Shown here: positions 1-9,860 of the stretch, in pieces
Layout of the letters: each line of letters starts with the position of its first letter
Position numbering within the stretch: position 1 is the first letter of the stretch
NCBI GenBank assembly: GCA_902826815.1
Contig: CADEGF010000002.1
Span: 139,888 to 203,887 of the forward strand
Direction: 5' to 3'
DNA length: 64,000 bases
Source: an uncultured Mycobacteriaceae bacterium
GTDB taxonomy: Bacteria; Actinomycetota; Actinomycetes; Mycobacteriales; Mycobacteriaceae
Notes under the pieces: generated by a model
What the model saw: only the letters and a program-made list of their open reading frames with translations
Database searches by the model: none
Told to the model about the DNA's origin: nothing
Translations under genes and position numbers: made by a program

Positions 1-1301
1 GGGCCGTGGCCTTCTGCGTGTGTCCGGCCTTCCTGTCTCAGGTAGCACCGCGGTGAGCAACAGGGCTCGTCGCCGTCGGCGGGCGCCTCGATCGCCTGTG
101 CGGCCCGCCGCATGGTCAGCAGCAATACCGTGATTCCGATCGCCGCCCCGACATAGATCCAGCCAAGCGGCGCCTGCGACGACTCCGGCAGCCACGCCAC
201 CATCGCCATCGCGATCGTGATCGCCACGTAGCAGACCGTGCTGATCAATCCGGTGATCAGGCCGATGTTGCGGTTGAACACCCCCATCGCCAAGCCCTTG
301 CTCAGTGGGTCGAGCACGCCAGTGCTCAGCATCGCCAGTGCGGCGCCCGCGGTGATGAACCAGGCGTTGAACCCGACGGCCTCGGCGGACACCACGAGGA
401 CGACCCCGCCGAGCGCCAATACCGCTGCGCCTGCCATCGCCAACCGCGGAGTCGACGTCCGCTGGGCCAGCGCGCCGCACGCCGCGGCTCCGACGAAGTT
501 GGCGGCCCCGACCCCGAGTGCAATGAAACCGTATGTCGCAGAGGCGAATCCGAGGCCCACCTGATACAAGAAGGGCCCGGCGACACCGAACACCATCTGC
601 GCGGCGCCGACGAGGCCGAACATGACGGTGAACCCGATGAATACCGGATGGCGCAGCGCCTGGCCGAGCACGCCGGCGGCGGCACGGAGATCGATCGGGG
701 TGCGGCGGTCCGGTTCGAGCGTTTCCGGCAGCGCAACCGCGACCAGCAAGGTGACCAGAGCGACGATCGCGGCCAGCACGACGAACACCAGCTGCCATGA
801 TCCGAACTGCACGATGAAGCCGCCGACGGCGGGTGCAAGCACGGGCGCCGCACCCCACGCCGCGCCGAGGATCCCCAGCACCGACACCAGCTTGGCGCCG
901 CGGAAGCAGTCCGCCGCCACCGTCGCGGCCAACAACAGGCACGTTCCCGCACCAAGGCCCTGAACGAAGCGCAGCCCCAGCATCAGCGGCAGGCTGTTGG
1001 CCAGCGCGCAGCCGATGCTGGTCAACAACATCAGGCTCAACCCGGTGAGCAGCACCCGCTTGCGACCGATGGCATCGGCGATCAGCCCGACGGGCAGCAC
1101 GATCACAGCCATGCCAAGCATGTATGCCGTGACGGTGTTCTGCGCCAGCGCGTTGGACGCCGCGAAGTGCTCGGCGATCTTGGGCAGTGCGGGCGCATAG
1201 ATATCGAAGCCGACCTGCTCGAGGGGAGCGACGACGACCAGCACGGCGACCAGGCGTCGACCTGCGCGCCCGCTCCACCTCGCGGGCTCTGGGGTTGTCA
1301 T
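1..1301 (-). CDS. Bcr/CflA-type MFS drug efflux transporter (3' end cut by window edge)
   Basis: Reading the complement from an ATG at 1301 gives an open frame that reaches the left edge without a stop, so the C-terminus is not seen. About 433 codons are visible. It starts MTTPEPARWSGRAGRRL and then shows strongly hydrophobic segments. The first helix contains FDIYAPALPKIA, typical of the Bcr/CflA group, and the loop between helices 2 and 3 contains GLIADAIGRKRVLL, the usual MFS motif A region. This family exports drugs or small metabolites by proton antiport across the inner membrane. The normal length is about 400 residues, so the transporter core is complete here and the visible tail is a hydrophilic, Cys-containing end (PCCSPRCY). 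The substrate is unknown. It is divergent from the Acg-like gene at 1458. Confidence 0.8.
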   Translation of the reverse strand, partial: MTTPEPARWSGRAGRRLVAVLVVVAPLEQVGFDIYAPALPKIAEHFAASNALAQNTVTAYMLGMAVIVLPVGLIADAIGRKRVLLTGLSLMLLTSIGCALANSLPLMLGLRFVQGLGAGTCLLLAATVAADCFRGAKLVSVLGILGAAWGAAPVLAPAVGGFIVQFGSWQLVFVVLAAIVALVTLLVAVALPETLEPDRRTPIDLRAAAGVLGQALRHPVFIGFTVMFGLVGAAQMVFGVAGPFLYQVGLGFASATYGFIALGVGAANFVGAAACGALAQRTSTPRLAMAGAAVLALGGVVLVVSAEAVGFNAWFITAGAALAMLSTGVLDPLSKGLAMGVFNRNIGLITGLISTVCYVAITIAMAMVAWLPESSQAPLGWIYVGAAIGITVLLLTMRRAAQAIEAPADGDEPCCSPRCYLRQEGRTHAEGHG

Positions 1302-1372
1302 ACAACGACTATCCGTGTTCTGCGGTCGAGTCACAGTGCAATCAATTCAATTCCACGCCGATCGCCGCATCA

Positions 1373-1390
1373 GAGGACCTTCGCCCCTAG
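1373..1390. promoter_or_regulatory. Weak candidate DosR box upstream of the Acg-like gene
   Basis: GAGGACCTTCGCCCCTAG resembles the DosR consensus GGGAC-N4-GTCCC with several mismatches (GGACC and CCCC half sites). It lies about 67 bases before the ATG at 1458, a sensible distance. Acg-family genes are classic DosR targets, which is the main reason to list it. The sequence match alone is weak. Confidence 0.3.
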
Positions 1391-1457
1391 TTGCCTGCCG
1401 CGGGTCAGTAGAGATTGGAAGCAGGCAAGTCCCGATGAGTGAAGGGCCGCAGAACCA

Positions 1458-2432
1458 ATGGACACGGTTTTCCCGGATCGCGAGAGCATCCACACTGCGT
1501 TGTCGCTCGCTACCCGGGCGCCGTCGATCCACAACTCGCAGCCCTGGCGGTGGCGGGTGGGCACTCAGACCCTGCATCTGTACGCCGACCTGGACAGACA
1601 TCTGCCCAACACCGACCCCGACAGCCGCGACCTTCTGCTGAGTTGCGGCGCCTGTCTTCACCACGCCGTTGTCGCGTTGGCGGCGCTCGGCTGGGACTGC
1701 AAGGTCAACCGGCTTCCCAATCCGGCAGAGCCCGATCACCTGGCCGCCATCGAGGTGTATCCGCAACCCGCCAGCGAGCTTGAGGTCGCCTTGGCGGCGG
1801 CCATCCCGAAACGGCGGACGGACCGCAGGGTCTACAGCGACTGGCGCGTGCCGCACTCGGACGTAGCGCTGATGGGTGCAAGGGCGGCACGCATGGGGGT
1901 GATGTTGCGGCAGGTCGCGTCGCTGCCGAAGCTGCAGCAGATCGTGGCACGGGCCGTCTGGCAGCACGTCAAGGATTTTGACTACCTCAGCGAGTTGTCG
2001 ACCTGGAGCGGAAGGCACGCCGCGGTGGCGGGCGTACCGGCCCGCAGCACGCCGAAGTCCTACCTGGGCGCTCCGCTGCCCGGCCGGTTCTTCGCGGGTC
2101 CCGCGTTGGCGCAGCCAGACGTCTCGCCCGCCGATGACGCCGCCGTCGTGTTGGCGCTCGGCACCAAGGACGACAGCCCGCTTGCTCGGCTGCGGGCAGG
2201 CGAGGCCACGAGCATGGTGCTCCTCACCGCGACCGCGGCCGGCTTGGCGAGCTGCCCGGTCACCGAGCCGCTGGAGATCGCCGAAACGCGAGCGGCGGTA
2301 AAGGCGGATGTCTTCGGCGACAGCGGATATCCGCAGATGCTGCTGCGCATCGGGTGGGCGCCGATCAATGCCGACCCGCTTCCGTGCACGCCGCGCCGAC
2401 CGCTCTCAGATGTCGTGGCTGACTTCGGGTAA
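1458..2432 (+). CDS. Acg-family nitroreductase homologue (Rv2032/Rv3131-like)
   Basis: This 324-residue protein has the N-terminal signature RAPSIHNSQPWRW (about residues 20-32) of the Acg family. These are dormancy-regulon proteins with a duplicated nitroreductase fold that binds flavin but is often catalytically poor because the lid residues are shared within one chain. The C-terminal half contains EATSMVLLTATAAGLASCPVTEPLE, the second nitroreductase-type segment (about residues 250-275). Length agrees with Rv2032 and Rv3131 (about 330). The ATG at 1458 has GAAGGG about 10 bases upstream. It is convergent with dosS, six bases away. A role in anaerobic or NO-induced persistence is known for the family; the reaction here is not known. 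Confidence 0.85.
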   Translation: MDTVFPDRESIHTALSLATRAPSIHNSQPWRWRVGTQTLHLYADLDRHLPNTDPDSRDLLLSCGACLHHAVVALAALGWDCKVNRLPNPAEPDHLAAIEVYPQPASELEVALAAAIPKRRTDRRVYSDWRVPHSDVALMGARAARMGVMLRQVASLPKLQQIVARAVWQHVKDFDYLSELSTWSGRHAAVAGVPARSTPKSYLGAPLPGRFFAGPALAQPDVSPADDAAVVLALGTKDDSPLARLRAGEATSMVLLTATAAGLASCPVTEPLEIAETRAAVKADVFGDSGYPQMLLRIGWAPINADPLPCTPRRPLSDVVADFG

Positions 2433-2438
2433 ACGCCG

Positions 2439-4798
<2,360 letters not shown>

Positions 4799-4881
4799 GC
4801 CAACCTCTCCGTTCGCCGGTTGCCGTCGAGTCTCGCGGACCTAGCGGTGAGTTTCCATCACTTCCGACCCGTAACGGTCGC

Positions 4882-5334
4882 TCACGGCGATGTCGTGCGT
4901 TCGCCGACGGCGTGGTAGTGCGGCCGGGCGCGGTCCCGGAACCGGCGTCCTGTCATCTTCTCCGTCCGGATCCGCACGAAGTGATCACGCGGCCCGTCTA
5001 CCCACGGCTGCAGGAACGTCCCCGCCAGTTCCACCAGGGCGTCGACGTCGGTGATCGGCTCTGCGTGCCCGACGACGGTGACGCTCCAGCCGGTGCGCAG
5101 GTCGGGGTCCACCTCGTCGGCCTCGAACGCCACCACCTGGTTGCCGGTAGCGGCGGCCAGCTTGGCCCCGCCGGATACCCGGATCACGACGTCGTCGCGC
5201 CACAGCCGGTAGTTCACCGGCTGGATGGCGGGCAGCGCGTCCTCGGTGAAGACGAGGCGGCCGACGCGAGGTCCGGCCAACAGGTCCAGACATTGCCTGC
5301 GGTTGAGTTCTTCCAGCGGTCGCCCTTTAGGCAT
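4882..5334 (-). CDS. Pyridoxamine 5'-phosphate oxidase-fold protein (Rv3129-like)
   Basis: A 150-residue split-barrel protein. The N-terminal part reads LAGPRVGRLVFTEDALPAIQPVNYR, the usual PPOX-type strand pair, followed by a Gly-rich flavin-phosphate region (about residues 50-60) and a conserved Trp in TGWSVTVVGHA. Such small proteins bind FMN or F420 and reduce or oxidise small molecules. A homologue lies beside tgs1 in the M. tuberculosis dormancy locus. Its ribosome binding site AAGGAGG is formed by the last codons of the upstream acyltransferase gene, so both are read from one mRNA. Substrate unknown. Confidence 0.8.
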   Translation of the reverse strand: MPKGRPLEELNRRQCLDLLAGPRVGRLVFTEDALPAIQPVNYRLWRDDVVIRVSGGAKLAAATGNQVVAFEADEVDPDLRTGWSVTVVGHAEPITDVDALVELAGTFLQPWVDGPRDHFVRIRTEKMTGRRFRDRARPHYHAVGERTTSP

Positions 5335-5335
5335 T

Positions 5336-6748
5336 TCAACCTCCTTGTACCAGTGCGAGAGTTCCTACCGGGGTGGTGCGCCAATGGGTGGTCGCGAGGG
5401 CTGCCAACCGCGCGATCGCGCGCTCGATCCCGCTCGCGAGTTCTTCGACATCGGGCGCAGCGTCGTAGTCGCCGATGATGCCGAACGACAGGTGGTCGGC
5501 GTAGCTCAGTATTGCGATCCCGGTGCGCAACTGAAGGGCAAGTGGCGGGACCGGCAGCAACCGGACGACCTCACTGCCCGCGATACGCATCCGCTTACGC
5601 GGGCCGGGAACGTTCGTCGCCAACGTAACGACGCCACGTTGGGGCAGCCGCGTCAACGCCCGCACCGTCCACGCCGTCAACGCGAACGGAAGCGCGTTGG
5701 CGGCGGCGAGGAACACGTTCCCCGCCTGGCGTTGCCCGCTGCCCTTGGCCCTTGTCAGCCGCGCGTGCACCGTTTGCAGTTGCTGGACGGGGTCGGCGTG
5801 GTCGACGGGCAGGTACGGCAGCATGACCGAGACACGGTTGCCAGGCTTGTCGGCCGCATCGTTTGACCGCACCGACACCGGCACAAGGGTGCGAAGGGAA
5901 TCGCGCAGGGGCTGCTCGCCGCGTCGCATCAACATCGTGCGGAAGCTGTCGGTAATCGCCGCCAGCGCAACGTCGTTCACGGTTACCTTGAACCGGTCGC
6001 AGATCTGGGCGACGTCGGCGAGGGACGCCTCGACCGAGGCATAGCGACGCATGTTGCCGACCGGCCCGGTCAGCGACGACTGCGCAGCGGGACGGACAAG
6101 GCCGGCGGCGAGCCCTGCTGCTCCGTGCAGGACCTGGGTCGCGGCGGTCGTCACGCCCGCAGACGTCCGCCACGCCGTGGTCACCCAATCGATCGGATTG
6201 AGGCTAAGCGCAGGCAGCCGCGGACCGTGGCGGGAAGGCGCGCTGGCCGCCGGGATACCGGTGGCGAACGTCTCGCTGCCGCCGTCGTCGCAGAGCGCGC
6301 CGAGCACGTGTGTCGCCGCGACACCGTCGGCGATGCAGTGGTGCAGTTTCATCAGGATCGCCCACCTGTTGTTCGCCAGCCCGTCGACAACCCAGCATTC
6401 CCACAGCGGGCGGTCGCGATCCAGGCGCCGCTCCATCACCTGGGCGGCCCACCGGAACAGCGCAGCGTCGTCGCCGGGTCGTGGCAGCCCGGCCCGCCGC
6501 ACATGGTGGAAGATGTCGATGTCGGCGCCGTGCACCCACTGCGGGGCGCCGAGATCGAGCGTCTGCCTGCGCAGGACCTGGCGCAGGCGGGGCACGGCCA
6601 TGATGCGTTCGGCCAGGTCGGCGGCGAACGAGTCGAAGTCGGGCATCGGCCCGGCAAGGACCGCGACCGCCCCGATGGCAAGGCTCACATGACGATCGGA
6701 GTCCTCGGCCTCCAGAAATCCCGCATCCAATACGGTCAACTGCTCCAT
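5336..6748 (-). CDS. tgs1: Wax ester synthase/diacylglycerol acyltransferase (Tgs1-like)
   Basis: A 470-residue WS/DGAT enzyme that joins long-chain acyl-CoA to diacylglycerol or fatty alcohol, making storage lipid. The catalytic motif HHxxxDG is seen as KLHHCIADGVAATH (His136-His137). Another family feature, PLWECWVVDGL, lies just before it. The C-terminal condensation-like half contains NVPGPRKRMRIAGSEV (around residue 395). The start ATG at 6748 (MEQLTVLDAGFL) follows GGGTGGAGGT, while a start further up would lie inside the upstream palindrome region. A perfect DosR-type palindrome ends 33 bases before this start, as expected for the tgs1 gene of the dormancy regulon. Confidence 0.92.
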   Translation of the reverse strand: MEQLTVLDAGFLEAEDSDRHVSLAIGAVAVLAGPMPDFDSFAADLAERIMAVPRLRQVLRRQTLDLGAPQWVHGADIDIFHHVRRAGLPRPGDDAALFRWAAQVMERRLDRDRPLWECWVVDGLANNRWAILMKLHHCIADGVAATHVLGALCDDGGSETFATGIPAASAPSRHGPRLPALSLNPIDWVTTAWRTSAGVTTAATQVLHGAAGLAAGLVRPAAQSSLTGPVGNMRRYASVEASLADVAQICDRFKVTVNDVALAAITDSFRTMLMRRGEQPLRDSLRTLVPVSVRSNDAADKPGNRVSVMLPYLPVDHADPVQQLQTVHARLTRAKGSGQRQAGNVFLAAANALPFALTAWTVRALTRLPQRGVVTLATNVPGPRKRMRIAGSEVVRLLPVPPLALQLRTGIAILSYADHLSFGIIGDYDAAPDVEELASGIERAIARLAALATTHWRTTPVGTLALVQGG

Positions 6749-6780
6749 ACCTCCACCCTTCGCTGTCGACGAAAACCGGA

Positions 6781-6800
6781 GTAGGGACATTGGTCCCTAC
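6781..6800. promoter_or_regulatory. Perfect DosR-binding palindrome before tgs1
   Basis: GTAGGGAC-ATTG-GTCCCTAC is a perfect inverted repeat (8-base arms, 4-base centre) matching the known DosR consensus core GGGAC-N4-GTCCC. It sits 33 bases before the tgs1 ATG and overlaps the stop codon of the upstream cupin gene (6797-6799). It should drive hypoxia and NO induction of tgs1 and the PPOX gene. Confidence 0.9.
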
Positions 6801-7147
6801 TTCGGAATCGGGCGGGGCTGCTGGGCGATGACCGTGAGCAGCACCACCGAATCCTGAAGCGCCGCCAACGCGTGTCGTTCGGGCGGGATTGTGACGAAAT
6901 CTCCCGCCTTTCCTTCCCACGCTTCGGTTTTCGTGCTGAGGCGTACATGCCCGTGCAGCACTTGGGCGGTCGCCTCTCCCGGGCTGTCGTGTTCGGCCAG
7001 CTCGTGTCCGGCCGCCAGCGCCAGCAGCGTCTGCCGCAATTCATGCGCGCGACCGCCGTGAACGGTGTGCGCCGCCCGGCCGCTGTTCGCCCGGCGGGCC
7101 AAGGCCAGCTTTTCCTCAGCCATGTTGGTCAGCGAGATGGATTTCAC
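6797..7147 (-). CDS. Small cupin-domain protein
   Basis: A single-domain cupin of 116 residues starting at GTG 7147, which follows GAGAGGAAC. Cupin motif 1 region is LAAGHELAEHDSPGEATAQVLHGHV and motif 2 region is GDFVTIPPERHALAALQDSVVLL. Histidines in both motifs (HELAEH; ERHAL) could bind a metal. Similar small cupins occur beside hypoxia genes and may be sensors or enzymes; the function here is unknown. Its stop codon lies within the DosR palindrome. A longer frame upstream to 7225 exists, but the first 26 codons look non-conserved and lack a ribosome binding site. Confidence 0.75.
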   Translation of the reverse strand: MKSISLTNMAEEKLALARRANSGRAAHTVHGGRAHELRQTLLALAAGHELAEHDSPGEATAQVLHGHVRLSTKTEAWEGKAGDFVTIPPERHALAALQDSVVLLTVIAQQPRPIPK

Positions 7148-7211
7148 GCGATCGTTCCTCTCGTGAAAAGCCAGCCGGCGGTGGGGCGATGGTGACTGCC
7201 CGGACGGAGGC

Positions 7212-7883
7212 TCATGAAGTACCACGCATCGGCGTCACGTGGGCGAGGCACAGGTCCGGCTCAACGAATGGTTCCAACCGGTCGACCGTCAGCGGTGCAT
7301 CCCATTCCTCCAACGCACCCTGCATGAGCCCGAGGTGAATCGGGCAGACGACCGAGGAGTGCTCCTCGGCCAGTTCAAGGAATGGGCAGTGTCGCAGCCC
7401 GACTTGTATCTCGCCGTCGGCGGTGCGTCGCTGCGGTGCAAAGCCGAGTTCGTCGAGCAGTCGGACCAGGCGATCGATCGACGCCCGCGCGCCCGGCGCC
7501 TTGCCTGTCGTATGCGACACCCGCTTTGCCCACGCACGACCCGCCTCGATCGCCTTGGCGCCGGTGTTGCGGTCGCCGGCCAAATTCAAGGCGAGGATCT
7601 CGGCGAGCACCCGGTAACGCCGAGGCCCACCGGGATCCATCCCGCGGACCGCGCGGTACAGCAGCGGCGGGCGGCCGGGACGACGACGGTCCGGTTCGAC
7701 GCGCTCGACCCTGCCATCGCCGACCAGCGTGTCCAGGTGGAAGCGGACGGTATTCGGATGCACCCCAAGCTGATCGGCGATCGCAGCTATCGTCATCGGG
7801 CTGGTTGCACCCCTCAACGCGGCCAGCACGTTCTCGCGGCGACCGCCATCGGACGGTCCGGATGTATCAATCGCGTCGGCCAT
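7212..7883 (-). CDS. Winged-helix transcriptional regulator with conserved cysteines (possible Fe-S or NO sensor)
   Basis: A 223-residue regulator. Residues about 15-85 form an ArsR/DeoR-like winged helix (IAAIADQLGVHPNTVRFHLDTLVGDGRVERV) with a basic wing (EPDRRRPGRPPLLYR). The C-terminal half contains three spaced cysteines: RHCPFLE, VVCPIHLGL and DLCLAH. The first pair is separated by 13 residues. SufR-type regulators of the same architecture hold an iron-sulfur cluster with such cysteines; that role here is inference. The start ATG at 7883 is chosen because upstream codons encode unrelated sequence. It is divergent from a truncated globin with a 26-base inverted repeat between them, so it probably controls itself and the globin. 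Confidence 0.8.
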   Translation of the reverse strand: MADAIDTSGPSDGGRRENVLAALRGATSPMTIAAIADQLGVHPNTVRFHLDTLVGDGRVERVEPDRRRPGRPPLLYRAVRGMDPGGPRRYRVLAEILALNLAGDRNTGAKAIEAGRAWAKRVSHTTGKAPGARASIDRLVRLLDELGFAPQRRTADGEIQVGLRHCPFLELAEEHSSVVCPIHLGLMQGALEEWDAPLTVDRLEPFVEPDLCLAHVTPMRGTS

Positions 7884-7891
7884 AAGATAGC

Positions 7892-7917
7892 GTTTATACA
7901 ATAAAGCTTGTAAAAAC
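7892..7917. promoter_or_regulatory. AT-rich inverted-repeat operator between regulator and globin
   Basis: GTTTATACAA-TAAAGC-TTGTAAAAAC: 10-base arms pair at 9 of 10 positions around a 6-base centre. It lies in the 51-base gap between two divergent starts (7883 minus, 7935 plus) and is strikingly AT-rich for this genome. The best candidate ligand is the adjacent winged-helix regulator. Confidence 0.7.
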
Positions 7918-7934
7918 CAGGAAAGTGGGTTCTC

Positions 7935-8474
7935 ATGCCGGCCGCCACCCGCGACGACGATGCGACCGGGTCGCACCTTCCGCAGGCATCGCGACCGGCT
8001 GACTGCGGCCGCTGTCATCGCACACAAGCCGATGCAGACGGGCCGAGCATGACCGCCTGCGGTCGCCCGGCGACCGACCTGGCCAACCGCGCCGACGTCG
8101 AGGCGTTGTTGCGGCGCTTTTACGGCCGAGCGTTCGATGACGACATACTCGACGAACCGTTTAGCGAGTTGCGGGCGCAGGGGCTCGATGCGCATCTTCG
8201 GGTGATGTGCGACTTCTGGGAAACCGTCCTGTTTCGCGCCGGCCTCTACCGCGGCAACGCCCTGACAGTTCATCGACAGCTCAGTGAGCGGCATCCGTTG
8301 GGCGCCGAGCACTTTGTCCGCTGGCTCACACTGTGGGATGGCACCGTCGACGAAATGTACCGAGGCCCTGTCGCGGAACGGGCGAAAATCCAGGCCGCCA
8401 GGATCGCTAGATCGATGCATCGACGCCTGACCGCCAGCGTCTCGCGCGAACTCGACAGTTTCGTGCTGCGCTGA
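7935..8474 (+). CDS. Group III truncated haemoglobin with N-terminal CxxC extension
   Basis: The globin part (about residues 45-179) starts DLANRADVEALLRRFYGRAFDDDILDEPFSEL and contains HLRVMCDFWETVLFRAGLYRGNAL and the proximal-histidine region HPLGAEHFVRWLTLWDGTVDEMY. These are features of group III (trHb3/Ctb-like) globins, which bind O2 and NO and are linked with NO defence. The ATG at 7935 has AGGAAAG upstream and gives a 38-residue leader containing CGRC. An alternative ATG at 8049 would remove it but has no clear ribosome binding site. The gene is convergent with narI, and its neighbours suggest protection against NO made during nitrate respiration. Confidence 0.8.
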   Translation: MPAATRDDDATGSHLPQASRPADCGRCHRTQADADGPSMTACGRPATDLANRADVEALLRRFYGRAFDDDILDEPFSELRAQGLDAHLRVMCDFWETVLFRAGLYRGNALTVHRQLSERHPLGAEHFVRWLTLWDGTVDEMYRGPVAERAKIQAARIARSMHRRLTASVSRELDSFVLR

Positions 8475-8486
8475 CGTCCGCCGACG

Positions 8487-9215
8487 TCACCACCCGCGGC
8501 GGCGCGGATGCGAGCCCACGAGATCGCCGCGGCCAGCGTCCTCCCGACTCCGGTAGACGATGTAGGGCCGGAACAGGTAGGCGATCGGCGCACTGAACGC
8601 ATGCACCAACCGGCTGAACGGCCAGAGCGCGAACAGCCCGAGGGCAATAAGCACGTGCAGCTGGTAATAAAGCGGCGCCTCGGCCATCAGATCGCCACGC
8701 GGCTGCAGCACCCAGATGGAGCGGAACCAGACCGACACGCTTTCGCGGTAGTTGTAGGCCTGACCGAGGACGCCGGAGCCGCGCGCGGTCGCGTACAGGC
8801 CGGCGACGATGGCGAGCACCAGCACGACGTACATGATCTTGTCGTTGACGGTGGTGGCCATGAACACCGGTCCGCGGGTGCGTCGCCGGTAGATCAGCAG
8901 CGCGGCACCGGCCAGCGTGGTGACGCCTGCGAGGGTGCCGAGCACCACGGCCTGTACGTGGTATGCGTGCTCGCTCAATCCTGCAGCGAGGGTCCACCCC
9001 TCGGGGATCACCAGCCCGATGAGGTGGCCGACGATGACCACCAGGATGCCGAAGTGGAACATCGGGCTACCGATCCGAAGCAACCGCGACTCATACAGCT
9101 GCGATGAGCGCGTCGTCCAACCGAACTTGTCGTATCGGTATCGCCACCACGTCCCGACGATGACGATGGCCAGCGTCACGTACGGCACCACGTCCCAGAA
9201 GATTTCGCCAAGCAT
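8487..9215 (-). CDS. narI: Respiratory nitrate reductase gamma subunit (cytochrome b)
   Basis: A 242-residue membrane protein with about five hydrophobic helices (VVPYVTLAIVIVGTWW; FHFGILVVIVGHLIGLVI; VVLGTLAGVTTLAGAALLIY; MYVVLVLAIVAGLYA; LHVLIALGLFALWPFSRLVH). Histidines in helices 2 and 5 (VGHLIGL, LHVLIAL, LVHAFS) are the expected haem b ligands. NarI oxidises menaquinol and passes electrons to NarH. It is the last gene of the nar operon, ten bases after narJ. Confidence 0.93.
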   Translation of the reverse strand: MLGEIFWDVVPYVTLAIVIVGTWWRYRYDKFGWTTRSSQLYESRLLRIGSPMFHFGILVVIVGHLIGLVIPEGWTLAAGLSEHAYHVQAVVLGTLAGVTTLAGAALLIYRRRTRGPVFMATTVNDKIMYVVLVLAIVAGLYATARGSGVLGQAYNYRESVSVWFRSIWVLQPRGDLMAEAPLYYQLHVLIALGLFALWPFSRLVHAFSAPIAYLFRPYIVYRSREDAGRGDLVGSHPRRRGW

Positions 9216-9224
9216 TCCGTCCCC

Positions 9225-9860
9225 CTATGCCCGCCTCGGCGGCACTGTCAACGTGAACGGTTGCAACCCAACGGATTCCGCAGGCGGACCGGCCTCGACC
9301 AGCCGCTTCGCCCGCACCACATCCCGGTCGGTGGGCACGGGCAGCGTCTCGCATACCGCGGCCACGGCGCCGGCGTACGGTGATCCCAATTCCGTCAGCG
9401 CGGTGTGAAGGACCTCGATCGGCACGCGGTGCGCCGCCAGGAGGCTGCGTCCGGCATCGGCGTCGACGGTGGCCGCGAACTCCAGCACCACCGGCAGGAA
9501 GTCGGGCGCTTCACCCTGCGGCGGTTGCGTGCCTGCGTTCTGGTAGGCCACCGTGAACTCCAGCATCGCGGTGCCGCGGTTACGGGTGTCGCCTGCGGTC
9601 CAGTACGTCAGATACATGGTGGTCCGCCGCTTCATATCGAAGGTGTCGACGTAGCCCGTCGCGGCGTGCAGCGGATCGGCCGCCTTCAGCGCGTCGGCGG
9701 TGCGCCGCAACAGATTCGCCGCGGAACCGTCGAGGTTGGCGAGCAGTTCGTCGGCGATACCGATCCTGGCATCGTCGGGGTACGACAGCAGCAACGATGC
9801 GCATTGCCAGACCAGCCTGTCGCGCAACGTGTTCGGCGGGCGGCGCAGCGACAGCTTCAC
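9225..9860 (-). CDS. narJ: Nitrate reductase assembly chaperone NarJ
   Basis: A 211-residue TorD/NarJ-type chaperone that inserts the molybdenum cofactor into NarG and holds the enzyme before membrane docking. The N-terminus carries VWQCASLLLSYPDD, and the segment YVDTFDMKRRTTMYLTYWTAGDTRNRG (about residues 72-98) is characteristic of NarJ. The GTG start overlaps the narH stop by four bases. Confidence 0.93.
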   Translation of the reverse strand: MKLSLRRPPNTLRDRLVWQCASLLLSYPDDARIGIADELLANLDGSAANLLRRTADALKAADPLHAATGYVDTFDMKRRTTMYLTYWTAGDTRNRGTAMLEFTVAYQNAGTQPPQGEAPDFLPVVLEFAATVDADAGRSLLAAHRVPIEVLHTALTELGSPYAGAVAAVCETLPVPTDRDVVRAKRLVEAGPPAESVGLQPFTLTVPPRRA

